Below are positions 17,140-25,316 of a stretch of DNA of 64,000 nucleotides, piece by piece. Source of the stretch: Micrococcus sp023147585. Its GTDB lineage: Bacteria; Actinomycetota; Actinomycetes; Actinomycetales; Micrococcaceae. The notes below the pieces were generated by a model that saw nothing but the letters and a program-made list of their open reading frames with translations, ran no database searches and had not been told where the DNA came from. The position numbers were made by a program, and so were the translations under genes. The stretch covers positions 248,001 through 312,000 of the forward strand of contig NZ_CP085253.1 in NCBI RefSeq assembly GCF_044872765.1, written 5' to 3'. The first letter of the stretch is position 1. The number at the start of each line of letters is the position of its first letter.

Positions 17140-17772
17140 ATGACCTTCGCCTCTGCCGAACGTGCCCGCCTGTCCGACCTCCTCCTCGAGAACGGCCCCG
17201 ACGCCCCGACCCTCTGCGAGGGGTGGACCACCCGCGACATGGCCACGCACCTGTGGGTCCGCGAGAACCGCCCCGATGCCGCCGCCGGCATGATGGTCGG
17301 CCCCCTCAAGGCCCACCTGGGCAAGGTCTCGGACCAGGCCAAGTCGCGCGACTACCGCGAGCTGGTCCAGTCCTGGGCCAAGGGCCCCGGCACCCTGAAC
17401 CCCATGCGCCTCGCCGACAAGCACGTGAACGCCGCCGAGCACTTCATCCACCTCGAGGACGTGCGCCGGGGCGAGGTCGCCCGCGGCGGAGAGCTCCCCG
17501 CGCCCCGCGCCTTCTCCGAGCGGGACACGGACGCGCTCTACCGCTCCCTGCGCCGCACGGCCCCGATGCTCCTGCGCTCCTCGACGGTCCCCGTCGTCCT
17601 GCAGGCCCCCGGCCGCGCGCCCGTGACGGTGGCCCGCGAGGCGGTGGCCGTCCACACCCCGGTCACCGTGTCGGGCGAGGTCGGCGAGCTGCTCCTCTGG
17701 GCCCACGGCCGCGACGCCGTGCACGTCACCGTGGCTGGAGACCTCGCCGCGGTGAAGCGCGCCAGACTCTGA
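17140..17772 (+). CDS. TIGR03085-family metal-binding protein (DinB/MDMPI-like)
   Basis: 210 residues of the actinobacterial TIGR03085 group, related to mycothiol-dependent maleylpyruvate isomerases and DinB-like four-helix bundles. Seen: TLCEGWTTRDMATHLWVRE (about 27-45), whose W-x3-D-x2-H pattern supplies the first metal-ligand His, and NAAEHFIHLEDVRRG (about 108-122), with the other His residues. These proteins probably bind a divalent metal and use mycothiol, but the substrate is unknown. The start appears leaderless. Confidence 0.78.
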   Translation: MTFASAERARLSDLLLENGPDAPTLCEGWTTRDMATHLWVRENRPDAAAGMMVGPLKAHLGKVSDQAKSRDYRELVQSWAKGPGTLNPMRLADKHVNAAEHFIHLEDVRRGEVARGGELPAPRAFSERDTDALYRSLRRTAPMLLRSSTVPVVLQAPGRAPVTVAREAVAVHTPVTVSGEVGELLLWAHGRDAVHVTVAGDLAAVKRARL

Positions 17773-17785
17773 CGCGCACCCCCTC

Positions 17786-17828
17786 ACGCCTGTGCCCGCC
17801 GGTCCACTACACTGGCGGGCACAGGCGT
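17786..17828 (+). promoter_or_regulatory. 15-bp inverted repeat enclosing the ileS -10 box
   Basis: Arms 17786-17800 and 17814-17828 are perfect 15-bp complements. The 13-nt loop contains TACACT (17808-17813), a good -10. The right arm covers the expected transcription start. It could be the terminator of the preceding gene merged with the ileS promoter, or an operator. Confidence 0.6.
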
Positions 17829-18069
17829 CGATCCGGCCATCACCGGTGAGCCTCCGGAAGAACGGGCGTCCGCCGCAGGCGGCGCCTCAGTAGAACCGGA
17901 CGGGCAGGCCCGTCACAGCCGTCACGAAGCGGTCGGTCAGCGCACCGCCCTCGCCTCCGCGCGCGGGCAGCAGGGACCGGCAAGCAAGGTGGTACCGCGC
18001 CGCCGTCGGCCCCACGGCCCCGGTGTGCGTCCTTGCACGGAACACCTCCCCGGACCGCAAAGGACCACC
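17820..18069 (+). promoter_or_regulatory. T-box riboswitch (Ile) of the ileS leader
   Basis: The 250-nt leader carries the T-box sequence AAGGTGGTACCGCG at 17986-17999; its TGGT would pair with the ACCA end of uncharged tRNA-Ile. An ATC at 17839-17841, in the context GGCCATCACCGG, is a likely specifier codon, and GTAGAACCGGACGGGC near 17890 resembles the conserved Stem I/III elements of actinobacterial ileS leaders. These leaders usually control translation: uncharged tRNA-Ile frees the ribosome binding site. No clear factor-independent terminator lies between the T-box and the GTG start. Confidence 0.9.
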
Positions 18070-21000
18070 GTGTACCCCCTCGCCTCCTCTGACCCGAACG
18101 GCACCACGCCCGCCTCGCCGCGCCTGCCGGAGATCGAGCGCCGCATCCTGCAGTACTGGGACGAGGACGGCACGTTCCAGGCCTCCATCGACCAGCGCCC
18201 GCCGCTCACCGAGGACGGCGCGCAGAACGAGTTCGTCTTCTACGACGGCCCGCCCTTCGCGAACGGCCTGCCTCACTACGGCCACCTCCTCACGGGCTAC
18301 GTGAAGGACCTCGTGGCCCGCTACCAGACGCAGCAGGGCCGCCGCGTGGAGCGCCGCTTCGGCTGGGACACCCACGGTCTGCCCGCCGAGCTCGAGGCGA
18401 TGAAGCAGCTCGGCATGACGGACAAGGCCGAGATCGAGGCCATGGGCATCGACCGGTTCAACGACGCGTGCCGCGCCTCCGTGCTCAAGTACACGGACCA
18501 GTGGCAGGAGTACGTCACCCGCCAGGCCCGCTGGGTGGACTTCGAGAACGACTACAAGACCCTCACCCCGGACTTCATGGAGTCCGTGATCTGGGCGTTC
18601 TCCCAGCTGCATGAGAAGGGGCTCACCTACCGCGGGTTCCGCGTGCTGCCCTACTGCTGGAACGACGAGACCCCGCTCTCCAACCACGAGCTGCGCATGG
18701 ACGACGACGTCTACCAGATGCGCCAGGACCCCTCCGTCACCGTCTCCTTCCCGATTACGCATCTCTCTCCTGACCCGGCATATATCCCCGACGGCGGCGC
18801 CGACGCCGACCTGGCCGAGCGTCTCCTCGGCGTGCACGTCCTCGCGTGGACCACCACGCCCTGGACCCTGCCGACCAACGCGGCCCTCGCCGTCGGGCCG
18901 GAGATCGCCTACGCCGTGGTGCCCGCCGGCCCCGAGGGCGCCTCCGTGGACGCGGAGCGCTTCCTCCTCGCCCTGGACCGCGTGCCCGCCCACGCCAAGG
19001 AGCTCGGCTACGCGGACGCGGAGGCCGCGCGCGCCGCCGTCGTGGAGACCATCCCCGGCGCCCGCCTGGGCGGGCTGCGCTACGCGCCCCTGTTCACGGA
19101 CGTGTTCGACGCCCACCGCGGCGAGACGTTCACCGCGAACGGCCGCGGGCTCACCCTGGACGCCGCCCACCGCATCCTCGTGGACGACTACGTCTCCACC
19201 GACGACGGCACGGGCGTGGTCCACCAGGCCCCCGCCTACGGCGAGGACGACCAGCGGGTGTGCGAGGCGAACGGCATCCCCGTGCTGCTCTCCGTGGACT
19301 CGGGCGCGAAGTTCCTCCCGCTGTTCGCCCGCGAGGACACCGGACGCGGCGACATCGACGAGATCGCCGGCGTGCAGGTCTTCGAGGCCAACCGGACGAT
19401 CGTGCGCGCGCTGCGTGACCTGGGCCGCGTGGCCCGCGAGGCCTCCTACGAGCACTCCTACCCGCACTGCTGGCGCTGCCGGAAGCCGCTGATCTACCGC
19501 GCGGTGACCTCCTGGTACGTCGCGGTCACGCAGGTCAAGGAGCGCATGCTCGAGCTGAACGAGGAGATCACCTGGATCCCCGGCAACGTGAAGCACGGGC
19601 AGTTCGGCACGTGGGTGGCCAACGCCCGCGACTGGTCGATCTCCCGCAACCGCTACTGGGGCTCGCCCATCCCGGTGTGGGAGTCCGACCACCCGGACTA
19701 CCCGCGCCAGGAGGTCTACGGCTCGCTCGCCGACATCGAGGAGGCCTTCGGGCGCCTGCCGCGCAACGCCGAGGGCGAGGTCGACCTGCACCGTCCGTGG
19801 ATCGACGACCTCACCCGCCCGCACCCGGACCCCGAGGCCGCCGCGGCCGGGGCCGTGATGCGCCGCGTCGAGGACGTCCTGGACGTCTGGTTCGACTCCG
19901 GCTCCATGCCGTACGCGCAGGTGCACTACCCGTTCGAGCGGGCCGACTGGTTCCCCACGCACAACCCGGCGGACTTCATCGTGGAGTACATCGGCCAGAC
20001 CCGCGGCTGGTTCTACACGATGCACATCCTCGCCACCGCGCTGTTCGACCGCCCCGCGTTCTCCAACGTGATCTCGCACGGCATCGTGCTCGGCTCGGAC
20101 GGCCAGAAGATGTCCAAGTCGCTGCGCAACTACCCGGACGTCAACGAGGTCCTGGACCGCGACGGCTCGGACGCCATGCGCTGGTTCCTCATGGCCAGCC
20201 CCATCCTGCGCGGCGGCAACCTGATCGTCACGGAGGAGGGCATCCGCGAGGCCACCCGCCAGGTGATCCTCCCGGCGTGGAACGCGTGGCACTTCTTCTC
20301 GCTCTACGCCAACACGGCCCACGACGGCGGCGCCCGCCCCGAGGGCTACCGCGCGAGCGAGCGCCACACCTCCGAGGACCCCCTGGACCAGTACGTCCTG
20401 GCCGCCACGGGGCAGATGTTGCGCGAGGTCAAGGCGGCGCTGGACTCCTATGAGGTCTCCGACGCCACGGAGGCGCTGCGCACCTTCATGGACACGCTGA
20501 CCAACTGGTACATCCGGCGCTCCCGCGAGCGGTTCTTCGCCGAGGACACCGTGGCCATGGACGTCCTGTACACCGTGCTCGAGGCGTTCACGCGCGCCGC
20601 CGCGCCGCTGCTGCCCCTCGTGGCGGAGGAGATCTGGCGCGGCCTCACCGGCGGCCGCTCGGTGCACCTGACGGACTACCCGGATGCGGACCTGTTCCCG
20701 CACGGCCCTGAGGCGGAGACGCTCGTGGCCCGCATGGACGCCGTGCGCCGCATCAGCTCCGCCGGCTCGGCGCTGCGCAAGGGCGCCAAGCGCCGCGTGC
20801 GCCTGCCGCTCGCGCGCCTGTCCGTCGTCGTGCCGGACGCCGCCGGCCTCGAGGGCACCTACGCGCGGATCGTCGCGGACGAGCTCAACCTCAAGGAGGT
20901 GGCGCTCACCGAGCTCTCGGACGAGGCCATCGCCGAGTACGGGATCGGCACGAAGCTGACCCTGAACTTCCGCGAGCTCGGCAAGGCGTTCGGCAAGCAG

Positions 21001-21486
21001 GTCCCGGCCGTGAAGAAGGCCGTCGATGACGGCGCGTACGCGGAGACCACCGACGGGCTGACGGTGGCCCTGGCCGACGGCGAGACCGTGACGCTGGCCC
21101 CCGAGCTCTACGAGCTGCGCACGGTGTCCACGGGCGCGCCCGCCGGCACCGCCGTCGGCGTGCTCTCCGGGGCGGCGGGCTTCCTCGTCCTCGAGACCGA
21201 GGTGAGCGCGGAGCTTGCCGCCGAGGGCGTGGCCCGCGACGTGATCCGTGCCGTCCAGGCGGCCCGCAAGGAGGCCGGCCTCGAGGTCTCCGACCGGGTG
21301 CGCTCCCGGATCGAAGGCCCGGCGGCCGTGCTCGCGGCGCTCGAGTCGCACCGCGAGCTGATCGCGGGGGAGACGCTCTCGGCGGAGCTGGAGCTCGTGG
21401 ACTCCGGCGCGGAGGACACGCGCCAGGACCCGGCCGACGACGCCATGAAGGCCGTGGCCGTGACCGTGGAGAAGGTGGGCGCATGA
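18070..21486 (+). CDS. ileS: Isoleucyl-tRNA synthetase, eukaryote-like (IleS2) type
   Basis: Class Ia synthetase with CP1 editing domain; 1138 residues. The signature PPFANGLPHYGHLLTGYVKD places HYGH near residue 65, the form found in type 2 (eukaryote-like) IleRS, which are poorly inhibited by mupirocin. This agrees with the known intrinsic mupirocin resistance of micrococci. The KMSKS loop reads QKMSKSLRN (about 680). GTG at 18070 gives the N-terminus MYPLASSD; the frame is open upstream only because it runs through the T-box. folC overlaps the stop by 4 nt. Confidence 0.96.
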   Translation: MYPLASSDPNGTTPASPRLPEIERRILQYWDEDGTFQASIDQRPPLTEDGAQNEFVFYDGPPFANGLPHYGHLLTGYVKDLVARYQTQQGRRVERRFGWDTHGLPAELEAMKQLGMTDKAEIEAMGIDRFNDACRASVLKYTDQWQEYVTRQARWVDFENDYKTLTPDFMESVIWAFSQLHEKGLTYRGFRVLPYCWNDETPLSNHELRMDDDVYQMRQDPSVTVSFPITHLSPDPAYIPDGGADADLAERLLGVHVLAWTTTPWTLPTNAALAVGPEIAYAVVPAGPEGASVDAERFLLALDRVPAHAKELGYADAEAARAAVVETIPGARLGGLRYAPLFTDVFDAHRGETFTANGRGLTLDAAHRILVDDYVSTDDGTGVVHQAPAYGEDDQRVCEANGIPVLLSVDSGAKFLPLFAREDTGRGDIDEIAGVQVFEANRTIVRALRDLGRVAREASYEHSYPHCWRCRKPLIYRAVTSWYVAVTQVKERMLELNEEITWIPGNVKHGQFGTWVANARDWSISRNRYWGSPIPVWESDHPDYPRQEVYGSLADIEEAFGRLPRNAEGEVDLHRPWIDDLTRPHPDPEAAAAGAVMRRVEDVLDVWFDSGSMPYAQVHYPFERADWFPTHNPADFIVEYIGQTRGWFYTMHILATALFDRPAFSNVISHGIVLGSDGQKMSKSLRNYPDVNEVLDRDGSDAMRWFLMASPILRGGNLIVTEEGIREATRQVILPAWNAWHFFSLYANTAHDGGARPEGYRASERHTSEDPLDQYVLAATGQMLREVKAALDSYEVSDATEALRTFMDTLTNWYIRRSRERFFAEDTVAMDVLYTVLEAFTRAAAPLLPLVAEEIWRGLTGGRSVHLTDYPDADLFPHGPEAETLVARMDAVRRISSAGSALRKGAKRRVRLPLARLSVVVPDAAGLEGTYARIVADELNLKEVALTELSDEAIAEYGIGTKLTLNFRELGKAFGKQVPAVKKAVDDGAYAETTDGLTVALADGETVTLAPELYELRTVSTGAPAGTAVGVLSGAAGFLVLETEVSAELAAEGVARDVIRAVQAARKEAGLEVSDRVRSRIEGPAAVLAALESHRELIAGETLSAELELVDSGAEDTRQDPADDAMKAVAVTVEKVGA

Positions 21487-23021
21487 GTGCGGATCAGAGG
21501 CCCGGCACGGTCGAGGAGGTCTACCGGGACCTGCTCGCCCGCGCCCCGGAGAACAAGATGCAGCCGCGGCTGGACCCCGTGCGTCGGGTGCTGGCCCTCC
21601 TGGGGGACCCGCAGGACGCCGCTCCCGTCATCCACCTGACCGGAACGAACGGCAAGACGTCCACGGCGCGCATGATCGAGGCCGTGCTGCGCGCCTACGG
21701 GCTGCGCACGGGCCGCTACACGTCGCCGCACCTGCAGAAGGTCACCGAGCGCATCAGCATCGACGGCGAACCGGTGTCCGACGAGACGTTCGTGCGCGTG
21801 TGGGGCGAGATCCTGCCGATCGTGCAGACCGTCGACGCCGAGCTGGAGGCCGCGGGCGAGCCGCGCCTGACGTACTTCGAGGCCGTCACCGTGCTCGGGT
21901 TCGCCGTCTTCGCGGACGAGCCCGTCGAGGTCGTCGTGCTCGAGGTGGGCCTGGGCGGCGTCACGGACGCGACCAACGTCGCCGACGGCGTCGTCTCCGT
22001 GGTCACCCCCATCTCCCTGGACCACACCGACCTGCTGGGGGACAGCGAGGCGGAGATCGCCGAGGAGAAGGCGGGGATCGTCAAGCCGGGCGGGTTCCTG
22101 GTGTCCGCGGTGCAGGAGCGCGACGCCGCCCAGGTGCTCCTGGAGGCCGCGCAGTCCGCGGGCGTGCCGTTCCGCTTCGAGGGCGTCGAGTTCGGCGTCG
22201 TTGAGCGTGCGCTCGCGGTCGGCGGGCAGCAGGTTGCGGTGCGCGGCCTGGCCGGCGAGTACCCCGACCTCTTCCTGCCCCTGCTCGGCGAGCACCAGGC
22301 CCAGAATCTGGCCCTGGCCGTCGCCGCGCTCGAGGCGTTCCTCGGCGGGGGAGAGCGTCCCCTGGACGAGGAGCTGCTGCGGGAGGGCCTCGCGCAGGTC
22401 ACCTCCCCGGGCCGCCTCGAGGTGCTGCGCACCGCCCCCACGGTGATCGTGGACGCCGCCCACAATCCCGACGGTGTGCGGGCCACCGTGCGCGCCGTGC
22501 AGGAGTCGTTCGGCTTCACGCGCCTCGTGCTCGTGGTGGGGGTGCTGCAGGAGAAGGACGCCCCCGCCATGCTGGAGGCGCTGCACCGCGCGTTCGGCGA
22601 CGACGTCGCGGACCTGGCACTCACCCAGTCGACGTCGCCGCGGGCCATCCCCGCGGCCGAGCTCGCGCGGATCGCCCTGGACGCCGGCTGGCCCGAGGAC
22701 GACCTGTTCGCCACCGAGTCCGTGCCGGACGCGCTCGAGTGGGCCGTGGGCCGTGCCGAGGCGCTCGAGTCGAGCGCCGACGAGCTGGCCTCCGGCACAG
22801 GCGGTGGTGTGCTCGTCCTCGGGTCCATCACCCTCACGGCCGAGGTCCGTGCGCTGCTCGGCGAGCCCCGCCGCGCCGGACCGGTGACGGTGGCCGCCCG
22901 CGGCCTCGACCCGGCCGATCTGCTGGACGCCGTGGGCCTGGCCGACGAGAACGAGGACGCCCTCGATCCCGAGATCCTCGAGCTGCTGGACGACGCCGAC
23001 GAGACGGAGGACCACCGATGA
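21483..23021 (+). CDS. folC: Bifunctional folylpolyglutamate/dihydrofolate synthase
   Basis: A Mur-ligase-like enzyme adding glutamate to dihydropteroate or folates. The P-loop LTGTNGKTSTARMIE lies near residues 55-69. The second FPGS signature YTSPHLQKVTERI (about 79-91) and the Mg2+/ATP region VLEVGLGGVTDATN (about 151-164) are present. Of 512 residues, the last 60 or so are an acidic tail ahead of the stop, longer than usual. The ATGA overlap with ileS and with the next gene puts folC in the middle of a coupled operon under the T-box. Confidence 0.94.
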   Translation: MSADQRPGTVEEVYRDLLARAPENKMQPRLDPVRRVLALLGDPQDAAPVIHLTGTNGKTSTARMIEAVLRAYGLRTGRYTSPHLQKVTERISIDGEPVSDETFVRVWGEILPIVQTVDAELEAAGEPRLTYFEAVTVLGFAVFADEPVEVVVLEVGLGGVTDATNVADGVVSVVTPISLDHTDLLGDSEAEIAEEKAGIVKPGGFLVSAVQERDAAQVLLEAAQSAGVPFRFEGVEFGVVERALAVGGQQVAVRGLAGEYPDLFLPLLGEHQAQNLALAVAALEAFLGGGERPLDEELLREGLAQVTSPGRLEVLRTAPTVIVDAAHNPDGVRATVRAVQESFGFTRLVLVVGVLQEKDAPAMLEALHRAFGDDVADLALTQSTSPRAIPAAELARIALDAGWPEDDLFATESVPDALEWAVGRAEALESSADELASGTGGGVLVLGSITLTAEVRALLGEPRRAGPVTVAARGLDPADLLDAVGLADENEDALDPEILELLDDADETEDHR

Positions 23022-23542
23022 GCCACGCGACGCCCCACCCGGCCGAGCCGGCCGAGACGTCCGGAACCGCCGCGACCGAGGGCGAGCACTTCGGTGCCGA
23101 GGCGTGGCGCCCCGAGCGTGAGACCAAGGCCCAGCGGTCCTGGACGCCCGGTCAACGCCGCCGTCGCCGTTCCACGCGGGCCATGTTCACGTCCGTGGTG
23201 CTGACCCTCGAGTCGGTCGTGATCTTCTTCCTGGGGATGACCCTGTTCGGGCTGAACCGCGGGGAGGAGCACGCCCTGTGGTTCGCGATCGGCTTCTCCG
23301 TCCTGGCTGTCGTCGCACTGCTGACGTGCGCGCTCGTGCAGAGGCCCGTGGGCATCTGGATCGGGTGGGCCATCCAGCTCGTGCTGATCGTGTCCGGGTT
23401 CTGGGAGTACTCGATGTTCGTGATCGGCCCGCTCTTCGCGCTCACGTGGTGGTACGCCGTGACCAAGGGCCGGGAGATCGACCTCGAGAACGCCCGGCGT
23501 GACCGCCTCGAGGAGGAGTGGGCGGCGGAGCACGGGTCTTGA
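23018..23542 (+). CDS. DUF4233 domain membrane protein
   Basis: 174 residues: a polar N-terminal 50, then four transmembrane segments (about 55-77, 88-106, 111-128, 131-149) of the DUF4233 family, which in Actinobacteria nearly always sits between folC and ndk. LESVVIFFLGMTLFGLN in helix 1 is the family signature. No function is established. The ATG overlaps the folC stop by 4 nt. Confidence 0.82.
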   Translation: MSHATPHPAEPAETSGTAATEGEHFGAEAWRPERETKAQRSWTPGQRRRRRSTRAMFTSVVLTLESVVIFFLGMTLFGLNRGEEHALWFAIGFSVLAVVALLTCALVQRPVGIWIGWAIQLVLIVSGFWEYSMFVIGPLFALTWWYAVTKGREIDLENARRDRLEEEWAAEHGS

Positions 23543-23556
23543 GGCGCGCCGCCCAC

Positions 23557-23562
23557 TAGGGT
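23557..23562 (+). promoter_or_regulatory. -10 box of ndk
   Basis: TAGGGT 41 nt before the ndk ATG; it matches the TANNNT boxes elsewhere in the window. A -35 is not clear. Confidence 0.35.
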
Positions 23563-23602
23563 GAGAGGAGACCGAGCTCGTCCACCCCTGAAGGAGCCGA
23601 CC

Positions 23603-24025
23603 ATGACCCATCACCCCGAAGAGACCCTCGTGCTCGTCAAGCCCGATGGCGTGCAGCGCAACCTCGTGGGCGAGATCATCGCCCGGATCGAGCGCAAGGG
23701 CTACACGATCGTGGACCTGAAGATGGTCACGGCCACCCGCGGCATGCTGGAGAAGCACTACGAGGAGCATGAGGGCAAGCCGTTCTTCGAGCCGCTCGTC
23801 GAGTTCATGGGCTCCGGGCCGGTCGTGGCGATCCGCCTCGGCGGCGACCGCGTGATCGAGGGCTTCCGCGCTCTGGCCGGCAAGACCGACCCCACGGTGG
23901 CCGCACCCGGCACCATCCGCGGCGACCTCGGCCGCGACTGGGGCGCGGGCGTGCAGAAGAACCTCGTGCACGGCTCGGACTCCACGCTCTCCGCGGAGCG
24001 CGAGCTCGCCATCTGGTTCGGCTGA
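23603..24025 (+). CDS. ndk: Nucleoside diphosphate kinase
   Basis: Transfers the gamma phosphate from ATP to nucleoside diphosphates through a phosphohistidine. All hallmarks are present: ETLVLVKPDGVQRNLVG (residues 7-23), the phosphate-binding Arg segments, and the active-site NLVHGSDS with the catalytic His near residue 118. The 140-residue length is typical. AAGGAG precedes the ATG at 23603. Confidence 0.97.
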   Translation: MTHHPEETLVLVKPDGVQRNLVGEIIARIERKGYTIVDLKMVTATRGMLEKHYEEHEGKPFFEPLVEFMGSGPVVAIRLGGDRVIEGFRALAGKTDPTVAAPGTIRGDLGRDWGAGVQKNLVHGSDSTLSAERELAIWFG

Positions 24026-24174
24026 TCCCACAGCCCGGCCGATCGTCGGAAGCACACGAGCCCAGAAGCACAGCCCCACGGCAGCGACGGGAGCCAGGAC
24101 TCACGGCGAGGCAGCCCGACTCGTCCCCGGGCGCGATCGAGGAGACCGCCGGTCCTCCCGGTTCCTGCACACGT

Positions 24175-24213
24175 GACGGCGCCGCACCCTCCAGTGGAGG
24201 GTGCGGCGCCGTC
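24175..24213. terminator. Bidirectional terminator after ndk
   Basis: A perfect 18-bp stem (24175-24192 with 24196-24213) around a 3-nt loop, between convergent ndk and the VKOR gene. Confidence 0.82.
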
Positions 24214-24237
24214 GCATGTGCAGGGGATGCCGGGCCC

Positions 24238-24918
24238 TCAGCCGATGCCGAGGACTCCCAGGCCCATCTCCAGCAGGATGGACACCGCGACGCCGAGGAG
24301 GACGAGCACGACGAACGGCCACGTGAGGTCCCGGGCGAGGGCCGCGGCGCGCGGCGAGCCGCTCCCGAGGGCGCCCGTCTGGATGGTGCGCGACGTGATC
24401 AGCCCGAGCTGGATGGTCACCATGGTCCAGACCACCATGCAGTAGAGGCAGAGGGTCCCGATGTCGTACACGGCCGAGTGCCAGAGCCACACGCAGAAGG
24501 CGAAGCCGGCCAGGATGCACGCGTTCATCAGCAGCCAGTACCAGCGCGCGAAGCGAGCGCCGGCGAACAGCGACATGGCGACGGTGATGAGCACGGAGAA
24601 GGCCACGACGCCGATGAACGTGTTGGGGAAGCCGAACGTCTGCGCCTGCCAGGACTGCATGACCTGCCCGCACGAGACCCACGGGTTCAGGTCGCAGCTC
24701 GTGCGGTGGGTCGGGTCCGCGGCCAGGATGGAGCGCTCGATGATGATGACGACGGTCGCCGCCATCGCGATGAGCGACGTGACCAGCAGCATCCACGCGG
24801 TTCCCCGGGTGCGGGCGTACCAGGGTAGGTCGAGGTCGAGGTCGAGGTCGCGGTCGGCGTGAGGGGAGGCGGACGCGGTGGGGGCGTTGAGGGCGCCGCG
24901 GGTGGAGGAACCAGGCAT
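24238..24918 (-). CDS. Vitamin K epoxide reductase family protein
   Basis: A 226-residue membrane thiol oxidoreductase of the VKOR family, which in Actinobacteria reoxidises a DsbA-like partner using menaquinone. The loop pair of cysteines is in TSCDLNPWVSCGQVM (about 73-87) and the redox CxxC in TLCLYCMVVW (about 157-166). Five hydrophobic helices are visible. The N-terminus has a short Asp-Leu repeat (DLDLDLDL) encoded by a 6-bp tandem repeat at about 24826-24851, which could vary in length between strains. Confidence 0.9.
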   Translation of the reverse strand: MPGSSTRGALNAPTASASPHADRDLDLDLDLPWYARTRGTAWMLLVTSLIAMAATVVIIIERSILAADPTHRTSCDLNPWVSCGQVMQSWQAQTFGFPNTFIGVVAFSVLITVAMSLFAGARFARWYWLLMNACILAGFAFCVWLWHSAVYDIGTLCLYCMVVWTMVTIQLGLITSRTIQTGALGSGSPRAAALARDLTWPFVVLVLLGVAVSILLEMGLGVLGIG

Positions 24919-25316
24919 GTCCCGAGTCTAGTTCCGCGCCGGTGTGAGAGAATCGGCTCGGCCGTCCCGTGCCCACACCACGGGCCGTCCCGCTGTGCGC
25001 CCGACGACGGGCCGCCGCCGTCGCGTCGGCCGCGGGGAGTGTCCCCGTGCCGAGGTCGGCTCGGTCGATCCGATGCCGCCCCTGCGCCGATCGGCGAACC
25101 AGCCATCGAGCAGGCCCGGTTCGGCGCACACAGCGGTTCAGGCCCAGGACCCCTCCCGGGGCCCCGGACCCGTTCACCAGACGACTTCTCTCGGTGACCG
25201 CCTCCCGGCGCACCCCGGGCGCGCGAGCGCCCGCGGGGCAACGCGGCCGGGGCGCGGTCCGTGACACGCCGTGCCGGCGGTGCGTGTGGCGCCGACGGGC
25301 GGCGGGAGGTGCTGCC
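24919..25316 (+). other. 398-nt leader/intergenic region before rne
   Basis: No gene is supported here. The strand is GC-rich with several short complementary stretches, and a GAGAAT box at 24947-24952 is the best -10 candidate. If it is used, the rne mRNA would have a leader of about 350 nt, which would fit the autoregulation through a long 5' UTR known for rne in E. coli; that parallel is inference only. Confidence 0.35.

Noticed and set aside
17887..21351. 1154-codon minus-strand frame opposite ileS
   Set aside because: Mirror of a high-GC coding strand (Val/Leu/Gly/His-rich, no domains). ileS on the plus strand has every expected motif.
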